Shown: piece after piece, positions 55,118-64,000 of the stretch
How positions within the stretch are numbered: the first letter of the stretch is position 1
Layout: every line of letters starts with the position of its first letter
Assembly (NCBI RefSeq): GCF_017814435.1
Contig: NZ_JAGJCB010000006.1
Span: 124,001-188,000, forward strand
Source of the DNA: Mariniflexile gromovii
GTDB lineage: Bacteria > Bacteroidota > Bacteroidia > Flavobacteriales > Flavobacteriaceae
DNA length: 64,000 nt
Direction of reading: 5' to 3'
Made by a program: the position numbers and the translations under genes
The notes under the pieces: generated by a model
The model's input: the letters and a program-made list of their open reading frames with translations, nothing else
Told to the model about the DNA's origin: nothing
Database searches by the model: none

Positions 55118-57118
55118 ATGAAGTTCAAAATTGAATCCGAATTCAGTCCTACAGGCGATCAACCCGAAGCTATAAAACAACTCGTTGCCGGTATAAATGC
55201 CAACGAAAAATACCAAACACTACTTGGTGTAACAGGTTCCGGTAAAACCTTTACAGTTGCTAATGTGATTCAGGAAGTTCAAAAACCCACGCTTGTTTTA
55301 GCCCATAATAAAACCTTAGCAGCTCAATTATATTCCGAGTTTAAACAGTTTTTTCCAAATAATGCTGTTGAATACTTCGTATCGTATTACGACTACTACC
55401 AACCTGAAGCATACATTCCCGTATCGGGAGTTTTTATAGAAAAAGATTTATCCATCAATGAAGAAATAGAAAAGATGCGTTTAAGCGCAACCTCTTCCCT
55501 ACTTTCTGGCAGACGTGATGTATTGGTTGTTGCATCCGTTTCGTGCATTTATGGTATTGGAAACCCAATAGAATTTCAAAAAAACGTGATTACGCTTAAG
55601 CGCGACCAAGTTATTTCAAGAACCAAACTTTTACATCAATTGGTACAAAGTTTGTATTCGCGCACCGAAGGTGAATTCAATCATGGAAACTTCAGGATAA
55701 AAGGTGATACGGTGGATATCTTCCCAAGTTATGCCGATGATGCCTTTAGAATCCACTTTTTTGGCGATGAAATTGAGGATATGGAATCTTTCAACATCCA
55801 AACCAATCAAGTGATTGAAAAATATGATTTGCTGACTATTTATCCTGCAAACATGTTTGTAACATCGCCCGATGTTTTACAAAACGCCATTAAGGAAATT
55901 CAGGACGATTTAGTAAAACAGCACGATTATTTTAAAGAAATTGGTAAACATTTAGAAGCAAAAAGGCTTAAAGAACGCACCGAATTCGACTTAGAAATGA
56001 TTCGGGAATTGGGCTATTGTTCCGGTATTGAAAACTACTCCCGTTATTTAGATGGAAGACTTCCGGGTACAAGGCCATTCTGTTTATTGGATTATTTCCC
56101 AGAGGATTACTTAATGGTCGTGGATGAAAGTCACGTAACCATTTCGCAAGTACACGCCATGTATGGAGGCGATAGAAGCCGTAAAGAAAATTTGGTAGAA
56201 TACGGTTTTAGATTGCCAGCTGCTATGGATAACCGACCCTTAAAATTTGAAGAGTTTGAAGCCATACAAAACCAAGTGATTTATGTAAGCGCAACCCCTG
56301 CCGATTATGAATTAAAAAAATCGGACGGTATTTATGTAGAGCAAGTGATTCGTCCAACCGGATTATTAGATCCCGTTATTGAAATCAGACCCAGTTTAAA
56401 CCAAATTGATGATTTAATTGAAGAAATACAGCAACGTGTAGAAAAAGACGAACGTACCTTGGTAACTACACTTACCAAACGTATGGCTGAAGAATTAACT
56501 AAATATTTGGACCGCATTCAAATTCGTTGTCGTTATATACACAGTGATGTAGATACTTTGGAACGTGTAGAAATTATGCAAGATTTACGCAAAGGCTTGT
56601 TTGATGTGTTGGTTGGCGTAAACTTACTTCGTGAAGGACTGGATTTACCAGAAGTATCTCTAGTAGCTATTTTAGACGCCGATAAGGAAGGTTTTTTACG
56701 TTCGGCACGTTCATTGACACAAACCGTTGGTAGAGCCGCTAGAAACCTTAACGGCAAAGCCATTATGTATGCAGATAAAATAACCAACAGCATGCAAAAA
56801 ACCATTGACGAAACCAATTACCGACGCGAAAAACAAATTGCATACAATACCAAACATAATGTAGTGCCTAAAGCATTAAACAAAAGTTTAGATAATGCCT
56901 TAACAAAAAACTCGGTTAGCACCTATAGCTACGAATTGGAAGCCGCAAAAGCTGCCGAACCTGAAAGTGCCTATTTAAGCAAACCTGAATTGGAAAAGAA
57001 AATTCGCGAAAAACGCAAACTTATGGAAGAAGCCGCCAAGGCTTTGGACTTTATTGTGGCTGCAAAATTGCGTGATGAAATTAAAAACTATCAAGATAAA
57101 CTCTCAAAACAAATGTAA
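55118..57118 (+). CDS. uvrB: Excinuclease ABC subunit UvrB
   Basis: This 666-residue protein is the damage-verification helicase of nucleotide excision repair. Its motifs are LLGVTGSGKTFTVANV (Walker A), YYDYYQPEAYIP (beta-hairpin), MVVDESHVTISQ, YVSATPADYE, LLREGLDLPEVSLVAILDADKEG (in two parts), QTVGRAARN and a C-terminal UvrC-binding domain (EKKIREKRKLMEEAAKALDF). TAATTTTG (55106-55113) just before the start may be its -7 element, which would give a nearly leaderless mRNA. Confidence 0.98.
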   Translation: MKFKIESEFSPTGDQPEAIKQLVAGINANEKYQTLLGVTGSGKTFTVANVIQEVQKPTLVLAHNKTLAAQLYSEFKQFFPNNAVEYFVSYYDYYQPEAYIPVSGVFIEKDLSINEEIEKMRLSATSSLLSGRRDVLVVASVSCIYGIGNPIEFQKNVITLKRDQVISRTKLLHQLVQSLYSRTEGEFNHGNFRIKGDTVDIFPSYADDAFRIHFFGDEIEDMESFNIQTNQVIEKYDLLTIYPANMFVTSPDVLQNAIKEIQDDLVKQHDYFKEIGKHLEAKRLKERTEFDLEMIRELGYCSGIENYSRYLDGRLPGTRPFCLLDYFPEDYLMVVDESHVTISQVHAMYGGDRSRKENLVEYGFRLPAAMDNRPLKFEEFEAIQNQVIYVSATPADYELKKSDGIYVEQVIRPTGLLDPVIEIRPSLNQIDDLIEEIQQRVEKDERTLVTTLTKRMAEELTKYLDRIQIRCRYIHSDVDTLERVEIMQDLRKGLFDVLVGVNLLREGLDLPEVSLVAILDADKEGFLRSARSLTQTVGRAARNLNGKAIMYADKITNSMQKTIDETNYRREKQIAYNTKHNVVPKALNKSLDNALTKNSVSTYSYELEAAKAAEPESAYLSKPELEKKIREKRKLMEEAAKALDFIVAAKLRDEIKNYQDKLSKQM

Positions 57119-57134
57119 CCTTAAGATTGTTACA
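57114..57134. promoter_or_regulatory. TGTAAC/GTTACA inverted repeat before the second hybrid regulator
   Basis: TGTAAC (57114-57119, overlapping the uvrB stop) and GTTACA (57129-57134) are inverted arms 9 bp apart. CTTAAGATTGTTACA (57120-57134) matches CTTAAGGTTGTTACA at 60051-60065 in 14 of 15 positions. It is a possible autoregulatory site. Confidence 0.45.
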
Positions 57135-57200
57135 ATAATTATATGCAATAGATAATTTGTTTGTATTAATTGTATAAATTTATATATCAATCTTTTACAA

Positions 57201-59999
57201 ATGAAAAACCTTTATCTATTGGCAATAACTTTTGTGCTGTCATTCTATTCTTTTTCACAAAATAAAAAAATTGACTCTTTAAAAAACAATATTACTTTAA
57301 AAAGTAATGTGAACAAAAAGTGGCAATCACTTTACGAACTCGCAGAAATATACCGTCTTAATATTCAAAATGATAGTACCTATAAATATGCGCATCAGGG
57401 TTTTGAAATAATTAAAAACAAAAAACAAGACTCACTTTTCTTACTTTCAACACTTCAATTGTATCGCTTATCAAATAAAACAGCACAACCAGATACTATA
57501 AACTATTTAGATTTAGCTTATCAAATATCAAAATCAAGCAACAAACAAACGTTGTTTATTGAAACCTATTACACACAAGGTCTTTCTCATTTTTATGGGG
57601 TTGGCGAATATGCAGAAGCTATGCCCTATTTTTTAAAGGTTGATTCTATTTCAAAGAAATTCAACATTAAAAATAAGACCACCATATCTGCACTTATTCA
57701 ACGTGCCGAAATTTCAAGATTAAAATTTACAGAACGTAATACTTTAATAGCAAAACGAATTTTGGATGAAGCCTTAAAAGATGCACGAACTATCAAATCA
57801 GAAGAGATGATCTACCTAGTTTATACTTATTTATCTGATGTTTCTCAATTGATGAAAAAATATGATGATGCTAAAAAGTATTTAAAATCTGCTTCCGATT
57901 ATTTCCTAAAAAAAGATGATATTAGAAATGTATCTCAAATATACCTTTTATATACTGCTTATTACCTAGGAATAAACGATTTAGAAAATGCTAAAAAAGA
58001 ACAACTTAAGCGAATTTCTTATTTACGTAAAAAGGATGATGTGCTTGAACTAGGAAGAGCTTTGATGTACAGTGGCAGCTTTCATAGGCGAAAAACAAAG
58101 GACTATAAAAAAGCTATTGAAAGTTTATTGGAGGCTAAAAATATTTATGAAAACCTAAATATGATAGATGGAGATCCTTATGAAAGAATCATTTACGGTC
58201 TTGCACTATGCTATTCTGAAATTAAAAATCATGAAGAATCAAATTCCTATTACAATCTTGCCTATGATTTAAGAGTAAAACTCATAAAAAAAGAAAACAG
58301 AAACTTAACAACTTCTCTAGAAGCCAAATACCAAAACGAAAAAAAAGAGCAAGAGATTAAATTATTATCCGCTGAAAATCAACTGGCCAAAAAACAAAAA
58401 TACATTTATATAAGTATCGCTATTTTACTTCTAATATCTGGAGTATTCCTGTTTTTCAATTATCGAAACAAAATCAAAACTGCAGAAAAACTCAAAGAAC
58501 TCAATGCATTAAAATCAAGATTCTTTGCCAATATATCACATGAATTCAGGACGCCTCTAACCCTTATAAAAAGTCCTGTTCAAAGTTTAAAATCAAGTCT
58601 TTCAAATGAAGACGATTTATCAAAACTGGAGTTAATTGACAAAAATTCCAACAGAATGCTGGAGTTGGTGGATCAATTATTAGAACTTTCAAAAATAGAC
58701 AATGGCCAATTAAAACTTCTTTTTAAAGAAGCCAATATACAGCAAACGTTACATGCCATTGTAGAACCTTTTGTTTTTGAAGCTAAAGAAACTAAGAAAA
58801 TATTCAAATTTTTGCTTCCTGAAGTTTCAATAAACCATGTTTTTGATAAAGATGTTATAGAAAAAATAATAACCAATCTACTTTCCAATGCCTTTAAATA
58901 CACAAATCCAAACGATACCATTTCGTTTAATTCTAACATAAACAATGAAACTTTAGAGATAACCGTTTCAAATTCCTGCAACAATTTAAAGCAAGAAGAT
59001 TTACCGAAATTGTCTGAACGTTTCTATCAAAAAAACGATAGTTTTGATGGTGCTGGTATTGGCTTATCACTTGTTAAAGAACTTATTACCTTATATCAAG
59101 GCACTATCAAAACAACTTTAAAGGACAACATGTTAAGTTTTGTTATTCACCTTCCGCTGAAAACAGAAAACCCAAATGCCGTTGTTGTTTCAAAAGAAAC
59201 TACATCAGACAATCTAGAAGATATTTTTAGCACCGATTCTGAATTACCGATTCTTTTAATTGTAGATGACAATCAAGATATCAGGAACCTCTTAAAGTCT
59301 CTTTTTGAAAAAAACTACGTTGTTCTTCTGGCTGAAAACGCCGAAGAAGGATTCAAATTAGCAAAAAAACATATTCCAGATTGCATTATAAGTGATGTTA
59401 TGATGCCAAAAACAGATGGTTTTGAGTTTACAAACACAATAAAAACCAACGAACTCACCTCGTTTATCCCTGTTATTTTATTAACAGCAAAAACATCTGA
59501 AACAGCCCGTTTAGAAGGTTTAAAAAATCAGGCAGATGCTTTTTTAACAAAACCATTTAATAACGATGTGGTTATGCAAACGGTACTTCAGCTCATCAAA
59601 GAACGCAAAAAATTACAAGAACGCTACAGTCAGGAACTTGTGTTAAAACCAACCGACATTGTAGTAGATTCTTATGATGAAAAGTTTACAGCCAAACTTC
59701 AAGACATCCTAGATGCCAACATTAACAAAGCCGATTTTACTGCTGAAGAATTTTCAAACTTAGCCAATTTAAGCAGAATGCAACTACACCGAAAACTGAA
59801 AACTTTATTTGGCGTTACAACTTCAGAATTTATAAGAAATGAACGCGTAAAAATGGCATCCGAACTTTTAAAGAATCGAAACATAAGCATCTCAGAAGTA
59901 GGTTATGCTGTTGGTTTTAACGATATCTCATACTTTGCCAAATGCTTTAAAGATGTTTTTAACGTAACTCCTACAGAATATCAAAAAACACCTTCTTAA
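57201..59999 (+). CDS. TPR-type hybrid two-component regulator with AraC-type output
   Basis: This 932-residue protein starts with a signal peptide, followed by about 350 residues of tetratricopeptide-like helices. One membrane segment (about 401-421) precedes a HisKA domain with FANISHEFRTP (H447), an ATPase domain with NLLSNAFKYTN and GAGIGLSLVKELI, and a receiver with CIISDVMMPKTDGFE (D732). The C-terminal AraC-type helix-turn-helix has VGYAVGFNDISYFAKCFKDVFNVTP. It differs from the first HTCS in having no beta-propeller. Its probable target is the lipoprotein operon directly downstream. Confidence 0.93.
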   Translation: MKNLYLLAITFVLSFYSFSQNKKIDSLKNNITLKSNVNKKWQSLYELAEIYRLNIQNDSTYKYAHQGFEIIKNKKQDSLFLLSTLQLYRLSNKTAQPDTINYLDLAYQISKSSNKQTLFIETYYTQGLSHFYGVGEYAEAMPYFLKVDSISKKFNIKNKTTISALIQRAEISRLKFTERNTLIAKRILDEALKDARTIKSEEMIYLVYTYLSDVSQLMKKYDDAKKYLKSASDYFLKKDDIRNVSQIYLLYTAYYLGINDLENAKKEQLKRISYLRKKDDVLELGRALMYSGSFHRRKTKDYKKAIESLLEAKNIYENLNMIDGDPYERIIYGLALCYSEIKNHEESNSYYNLAYDLRVKLIKKENRNLTTSLEAKYQNEKKEQEIKLLSAENQLAKKQKYIYISIAILLLISGVFLFFNYRNKIKTAEKLKELNALKSRFFANISHEFRTPLTLIKSPVQSLKSSLSNEDDLSKLELIDKNSNRMLELVDQLLELSKIDNGQLKLLFKEANIQQTLHAIVEPFVFEAKETKKIFKFLLPEVSINHVFDKDVIEKIITNLLSNAFKYTNPNDTISFNSNINNETLEITVSNSCNNLKQEDLPKLSERFYQKNDSFDGAGIGLSLVKELITLYQGTIKTTLKDNMLSFVIHLPLKTENPNAVVVSKETTSDNLEDIFSTDSELPILLIVDDNQDIRNLLKSLFEKNYVVLLAENAEEGFKLAKKHIPDCIISDVMMPKTDGFEFTNTIKTNELTSFIPVILLTAKTSETARLEGLKNQADAFLTKPFNNDVVMQTVLQLIKERKKLQERYSQELVLKPTDIVVDSYDEKFTAKLQDILDANINKADFTAEEFSNLANLSRMQLHRKLKTLFGVTTSEFIRNERVKMASELLKNRNISISEVGYAVGFNDISYFAKCFKDVFNVTPTEYQKTPS

Positions 60000-60025
60000 G
60001 CAAGCAAACCCCCTATTTTACTAAG

Positions 60026-60070
60026 TGTAACACAGCATGTTACATATCTCCTTAAGGTTGTTACATATGT
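60026..60070. promoter_or_regulatory. 21-bp-spaced direct repeat (TGTTACATATNT) upstream of the lipoprotein operon
   Basis: TGTTACATATCT (60038-60049) and TGTTACATATGT (60059-60070) differ at one of 12 positions and are exactly 21 bp apart. An inverted TGTAACA (60026-60032) precedes the first. The spacing matches a dimeric AraC-type site on one face of the helix. It lies 54 bp before the first gene of the operon. Confidence 0.6.
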
Positions 60071-60124
60071 AGCTACCAAAAGCTTCTTGTTGTTATAATT
60101 TAGTATGAAAGATTTCCCTAAGTA

Positions 60125-60280
60125 ATGCAAAAAAAAAGAAAGTATCATTTTGAAGCTCAATTAGAAAAACCCTTTTCCCAAAAAATATATCTAAACATCA
60201 ACCACTTAGATAAAGGATTATATGAACTGAATATTACACACAAAAATAAATTAATAAAAAAAACAACCTTTAAAAAATGA
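60125..60280 (+). CDS. Small protein, 51 residues, coupled to the lipoprotein gene
   Basis: The short frame encodes MQKKRKYHFEAQLEK and ends LNITHKNKLIKKTTFKK. Its TGA overlaps the next ATG (ATGA at 60277-60280), a typical coupled arrangement and a reason to think it real. It has no signal peptide. The segment INHLDKGLYELNITHKNKLI resembles the last strands of T9SS type A sorting domains, but nothing precedes it that would be sorted. Function unknown. Confidence 0.55.
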   Translation: MQKKRKYHFEAQLEKPFSQKIYLNINHLDKGLYELNITHKNKLIKKTTFKK

Positions 60281-60765
60281 ACCTCATGAAGACAATGAAA
60301 TTAGTATTACTGGTATTATTTGTATCCCTTCAATCTTGTGATAAAGATGACGCAGACCCTTTTGTAGATTTAAAAGCGGAAAACACAACTTATGAATTGG
60401 TTTCCAAAACAACAGCAACAACTGGTATTGTTAGAATTACTGGTCATATAAAAAATGTTGGAAATACCACTTACACTTCAGGCTCCAATCAACAATTAGC
60501 ACAATTATTAGAACATCCATTGGGTACTACAACCAATAACGTAGTTGCAACTTCAAATATATCTACTTCTTTAAATGCAGGTGCAGAAGTAAGTTTTAGC
60601 TACACCAGAAACTGGGATATTGCCATTGAGTTTCAACCGGAAATTATTTTAAGAATTTCATATGACCCCGACATTCTTATTGATGGAAACTCCAATAATG
60701 ATGATATGGACTCCAGCAACAATTCATTCACTTTAGATGGAACAGCGATTAATTATTTATTCTAA
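60277..60765 (+). CDS. Lipoprotein of unknown function
   Basis: This 162-residue protein has a lipobox ending LQSC (Cys at about position 21) followed by an Asp-rich tether (DKDDADPF). The rest is beta-rich with VRITGHIKNVGNTTY and a repeated Asn/Thr pattern, similar to CARDB-type or other Ig-like sandwich domains. It was not matched to a named family. Three in-frame Met codons (60277, 60286, 60295) are possible starts; 60277 is used because of its overlap with the small protein's stop. Confidence 0.75.
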   Translation: MNLMKTMKLVLLVLFVSLQSCDKDDADPFVDLKAENTTYELVSKTTATTGIVRITGHIKNVGNTTYTSGSNQQLAQLLEHPLGTTTNNVVATSNISTSLNAGAEVSFSYTRNWDIAIEFQPEIILRISYDPDILIDGNSNNDDMDSSNNSFTLDGTAINYLF

Positions 60766-60769
60766 AACC

Positions 60770-61501
60770 ATGAAAACAAACCTTTACATATTACTTGTTT
60801 TATTAACCTTCATTAGCTGTAATAAAGATGATGATGCTCCAGCACAAACCATCTCACAAAGAGACGCTTTAATTGCTTTAAACAACGCAAACCCTGGAAA
60901 CACCTTAAACTGGGATATATCTTCAACCGATATAAGTACGTGGGAAAACCTTTCTGTGAATAGTGATGGAAAAGTGACCAACTTAAACCTTATTTCAAAA
61001 GGATTAACTACCATTCCTAGTGAAATTGGGGTATTAACAGAGCTCACATTTTTAGAACTTAGAAGCAATGCTATTACCAACATCCCCAATGAAATTGGCA
61101 ACCTAAACAAACTTTCATATTTAGGCTTGAACAACAACCATATCTCTAGTTTACCCAACACCATGTCCAACATGAGCCTATTGGACAGATTGTTTGTTTA
61201 CAATAACAATTTAACGAGTATTCCCAGTGAGATAGGAAATATAACAACTTTAATAAGACTTGAATTAGGAGCAAATGCTATTACAAGTATTCCAAGTTCT
61301 TTGGGCCAACTCACAAACTTAGAATATTTAAGTTTTTATAGCAATGACATTTCTACGGTACCTATGCAATTAAGCAACCTAACAAGCCTAATGACTTTAG
61401 ATCTTTCATCAAACAGTATAACCTCCGTTCCATCAGTGGTATGTGATTTAGAGTTCACGGGAACTACCATAGTAATAGACGCTGGTGTAACGTGCAATTA
61501 A
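60770..61501 (+). CDS. Leucine-rich-repeat lipoprotein
   Basis: The 243-residue product starts MKTNLYILLVLLTFISCNKDDD, with lipobox FISC and an acidic tether. About seven leucine-rich repeats follow (LTELTFLELRSNAITNIPNE, NLEYLSFYSNDISTVP), ending in CDLEFTGTTIVIDAGVTCN, which may form a disulfide-closed cap. It probably binds a protein or glycan at the surface. It starts 4 bp after the previous stop. Confidence 0.85.
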   Translation: MKTNLYILLVLLTFISCNKDDDAPAQTISQRDALIALNNANPGNTLNWDISSTDISTWENLSVNSDGKVTNLNLISKGLTTIPSEIGVLTELTFLELRSNAITNIPNEIGNLNKLSYLGLNNNHISSLPNTMSNMSLLDRLFVYNNNLTSIPSEIGNITTLIRLELGANAITSIPSSLGQLTNLEYLSFYSNDISTVPMQLSNLTSLMTLDLSSNSITSVPSVVCDLEFTGTTIVIDAGVTCN

Positions 61502-61512
61502 AAATTTCAACC

Positions 61513-62784
61513 ATGAAAAAAATAATTTTATTAATGCTCATAGTGTTTACAATACCATGTAGAGCACAGTTACTAAAAAAATTAGGAAAAAAAGCCGAAC
61601 AAGCGGCAGAACGTACCGTAGAGCGACGGGTGGAAAAAGAAGCATCAAAAAAAACAGACCAAGCGCTTGATAGCGTTTTTGGAACTGGTGAAAATAAACC
61701 CAAAAAAGAAAAAAGCACAAAAAAGGAAGATGTTGCAAACATTGGTTCAAACGAAAATAAATCAGGAAGCAAAAAAACCAATCAGGATATTGTCAGTCGC
61801 AGTTCATTCTTCCCCAATGGCGATGTTATTTTTGAAGAAACATTTAAGGAAGACACACAAGGCAATTTTCCGGCCAATTGGGAAACCAACTCTGGCGGGG
61901 AAATTATTTTGGTGAATGGCAATAAAGCACTCAAACTTTACCCCAATAGTTTGTGCATAACCAATATGAAGCTATTACCTGAAAACTATGCCTTGGATTT
62001 TGATTTTATAACCGGAAATTTAGATTACAAAGAATTGAGCGGTTCTGAATTTATGGTTCAGTTTGTAAAAGAAAACAAGCTTAATAAAGATTTAAAACAA
62101 CGGGCTGAATTCCATTTTTCACTATGGCAAGGAAGTGCCTTGCCAAGAAAAATATTTGTTGAGAATTTTGGTGTAGCAAATAAAATTAAAAACAGCATTG
62201 ATTTTGACATGAACACCAAATTCAATAAATCAGTTCATGTAACCTGTGTAGTGAATGGCAAACGTTTAAGGGTTTACATGGATAATGAAAAAGTTATAGA
62301 CTTACCCTCCTTTTTACAAGACGGTTTAGGAAGATACATTCAATTTTACTTAAAAGGTACAAAACCGCAATTAAACCATATTGTAGCCATTTCAAATATT
62401 AAAATCACTGAAGAAGGTGAAGATATTCGTTCATTAATTTTAAAAGGCGGATTTAGTACCACTAAAATTCTTTTCGATTCCGGTTCAGATAAAATAAAAA
62501 ATGAATCATTCTCCTATTTAGATAAAATTGGAAATGTTTTAAAAGGCGATACAAGCATTAAATTAAAAATTATTGGTCACACCGATAGCGATGGCGATAC
62601 CAAAGCCAATTTAGGGTTATCGCAAAAACGAGCTGCATCGGTTAAAAAATACCTCTTAGAACACTTTAAAATAGCGGAAGCATCTATACAAACCGATGGC
62701 AAAGGTGAAAGTGAACCAATAGCAAACAATGCAACCAGTGAGGGAAAAGCACAAAACAGACGTGTAGAATTTAAAAAACTATAA
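61513..62784 (+). CDS. OmpA-family outer-membrane/periplasmic protein
   Basis: This 423-residue protein has a signal peptide (PCRAQ end) and a basic, coiled-coil-like segment rich in Lys/Glu (about 22-85). A middle region reads like a laminin-G/concanavalin-type beta-sandwich (FPANWETNSGGEIILVNGNK). The C-terminal OmpA domain has TTKILFDSGSDKI, IIGHTDSDGD, LSQKRAASVKKYL and RRVEFKKL. OmpA domains bind peptidoglycan. It starts 11 bp after the LRR gene. Confidence 0.9.
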   Translation: MKKIILLMLIVFTIPCRAQLLKKLGKKAEQAAERTVERRVEKEASKKTDQALDSVFGTGENKPKKEKSTKKEDVANIGSNENKSGSKKTNQDIVSRSSFFPNGDVIFEETFKEDTQGNFPANWETNSGGEIILVNGNKALKLYPNSLCITNMKLLPENYALDFDFITGNLDYKELSGSEFMVQFVKENKLNKDLKQRAEFHFSLWQGSALPRKIFVENFGVANKIKNSIDFDMNTKFNKSVHVTCVVNGKRLRVYMDNEKVIDLPSFLQDGLGRYIQFYLKGTKPQLNHIVAISNIKITEEGEDIRSLILKGGFSTTKILFDSGSDKIKNESFSYLDKIGNVLKGDTSIKLKIIGHTDSDGDTKANLGLSQKRAASVKKYLLEHFKIAEASIQTDGKGESEPIANNATSEGKAQNRRVEFKKL

Positions 62785-62796
62785 ACTATATAGATC

Positions 62797-63204
62797 ATGA
62801 AAACAACAACATACCTAGTACTTGCAATCTTTATATTGCTTAATTCTTGTAGTAAAAATGACGATCCAGAACCAACTACCGAAGAATTATTGATTTCGGG
62901 AAAATGGTTCTTCAATAAATACAATGGCGAAGATATAAACTCTTGCGAACGACAAACTTATTTTCATTTTACCGATGCCAATTCATTAATTGTGGAATCA
63001 TTTGCTTTCAATTCAAGCTCTATGGTTTGTCAATCTGGTGGTTTAATTGGATACTCCTATACTATAAATTCCAACAACGAAATTATAACAACTGGTGGTG
63101 GTACTATTTTAACGTTCCAAATAAAATCCATTTCCCAAACCAGTTTGGTACTGGTTAGGCAAATATCCTCAGGAGCTCTCATTGAAACAACTTTTATAAA
63201 ATAG
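62797..63204 (+). CDS. Lipocalin-like lipoprotein
   Basis: This 135-residue protein has lipobox LLNSC and an acidic tether (SKNDDPEPTTEE). The sequence LISGKWFFNKYNGED followed by YFHFTDANSLIVES and YSYTINSNNEIITT is typical of small Bacteroidota lipocalin-like lipoproteins. It starts 12 bp after the OmpA-family gene. Ligand unknown. Confidence 0.8.
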   Translation: MKTTTYLVLAIFILLNSCSKNDDPEPTTEELLISGKWFFNKYNGEDINSCERQTYFHFTDANSLIVESFAFNSSSMVCQSGGLIGYSYTINSNNEIITTGGGTILTFQIKSISQTSLVLVRQISSGALIETTFIK

Positions 63205-63209
63205 GTGCG

Positions 63210-64000
63210 ATGAAAGTTGCTTGTTTCCTTATTTGCCTTAGCTTTTGTTTTGTTTCATTCGGACAGCGGAATTTATTTTTTCATCCAGATGATGAAACCG
63301 TTCAAGACACCGTTAGAACACGTTCAGGAAATATGCCCATTACTTTTGAGGATTATGATCCAAATGAAACCATATCATTTGATAAAAAAATTACGTTTTC
63401 ATTTAGTTCCAATTCTGGAACCTCAACTACCAGTGAATTTCTTGTAAACACCAATAAGGGCTATATGGCAATGAACAAAGAGATGATGGAGCGTATGATT
63501 GGGATGGAATTCCCGCATAATAACGATGTAAAAGTACATTACAGGGTTACCAACACTAAAGGAAAAACCTTTTATTACATGGAGCTTAATGGTGTAAAAC
63601 AAGTCATTAATAGATCGCCAATAAGTGAGGTTTCTATAGATGAAACCAATATGTCGGTAGCTAAATTCAACCGGAATTATTCACCAACTGGAAATAACCT
63701 GAACATAAGTAGCCAGAATTACAATTCAGTTGAATATCAAAGCAACAACTCAAGTCCAGAAAATGAGTATTATGTTTATGTAGCAGACCAAAACAGTGTA
63801 AATATCAACCCAAATTCCAACCCAAAAACTGCCGGTATTTTTGGTTTAGGCTATATTTTTAATAATAACAAAACGCAACTGGTTACTCGGGTTGAAAACG
63901 AAAAAGGCACTGCAGAAATTGAAAATATTGAAGATGTTTCCATTGGTATTGATGGTAACTCCTATAGAAGGCGTGAAAACATTGTGGCCGATGACCATGA
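63210..64000 (+). CDS. Secreted hypothetical protein (partial, C-terminus outside window)
   Basis: The frame from ATG at 63210 is open to the window edge, giving 263 complete codons. It starts with a signal peptide (MKVACFLICLSFCFVSFGQ), 5 bp after the lipocalin-like stop. The visible part is Asn/Ser-rich with few recognisable motifs (KKITFSFSSNSGTST; GIFGLGYIFNNNKTQLV). No family was recognised. The rest of the gene lies outside. Confidence 0.75.
   Translation, partial: MKVACFLICLSFCFVSFGQRNLFFHPDDETVQDTVRTRSGNMPITFEDYDPNETISFDKKITFSFSSNSGTSTTSEFLVNTNKGYMAMNKEMMERMIGMEFPHNNDVKVHYRVTNTKGKTFYYMELNGVKQVINRSPISEVSIDETNMSVAKFNRNYSPTGNNLNISSQNYNSVEYQSNNSSPENEYYVYVADQNSVNINPNSNPKTAGIFGLGYIFNNNKTQLVTRVENEKGTAEIENIEDVSIGIDGNSYRRRENIVADDH

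Noticed and set aside
1-64000. CRISPR arrays, prophage genes, transposases and sulfatase genes
   Set aside because: I looked for these across the window and found none; no regular spaced repeats, integrase/transposase motifs or C/S-x-P-x-R sulfatase motif seen.

Overview
The window is low-GC DNA that reads as a marine-type member of Flavobacteriaceae (Bacteroidota). The evidence is a SusC/SusD pair, two hybrid two-component regulators with AraC-type output domains, four proteins with type B type IX secretion (T9SS) C-terminal domains, promoters that fit the TTG/TAnnTTTG consensus, Shine-Dalgarno-poor starts, a zeaxanthin-type carotenoid operon and many lipoproteins. The species cannot be named from the sequence alone.

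Region 1 (1-19489) is a polysaccharide utilization locus (PUL). It holds a partial secreted GH95-like/DUF5703-like hydrolase, a GH29 alpha-L-fucosidase, a divergent susC-susD pair, two paralogous GH88-type unsaturated glucuronyl hydrolases, a heparinase II/III-like lyase, a nucleoside-hydrolase-like secreted protein and a 1389-residue hybrid two-component regulator. The set points to a fucose-containing uronic-acid polysaccharide: a lyase makes unsaturated ends, GH88 removes them and GH29 removes fucose. The exact substrate cannot be read from the sequence. Four copies of a 30-bp bipartite site with 21-bp-spaced half-sites lie upstream of GH29, susC and both GH88 genes, and are a strong candidate operator for the regulator.

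Region 2 (19833-24407) has tRNA-Leu(GAG), then a CarH-like MerR/cobalamin-binding photoreceptor regulator followed by crtI-crtB-crtZ-crtYcd with overlapping or closely spaced genes. TTGTTTA inverted repeats sit just before both the regulator start and the crtI start.

Region 3 (24404-40289) is mostly housekeeping: a 2-hydroxyacid dehydrogenase, a TlpA-like thioredoxin, DUF5606, peptide deformylase, RuvX, dapD, a lipopolysaccharide-type glycosyltransferase/kinase block, Sua5-type threonylcarbamoyl-AMP synthase, a GxxExxY nuclease-like gene enclosed by a near-perfect inverted repeat, CCA-adding enzyme, heme A synthase, two poorly characterised genes and an ABC transporter pair.

Region 4 (40316-55090) is a tandem array of four large T9SS type B surface proteins sharing a Cys-Asp repeat module. 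uvrB follows. Region 5 (57201-64000) is a TPR-type hybrid two-component regulator followed by an apparent operon of a 51-residue small protein, three lipoproteins (one with leucine-rich repeats, one lipocalin-like), an OmpA-family protein and a truncated secreted protein. A 21-bp-spaced direct repeat precedes this operon. All calls come from reading the sequence; no database search was run.
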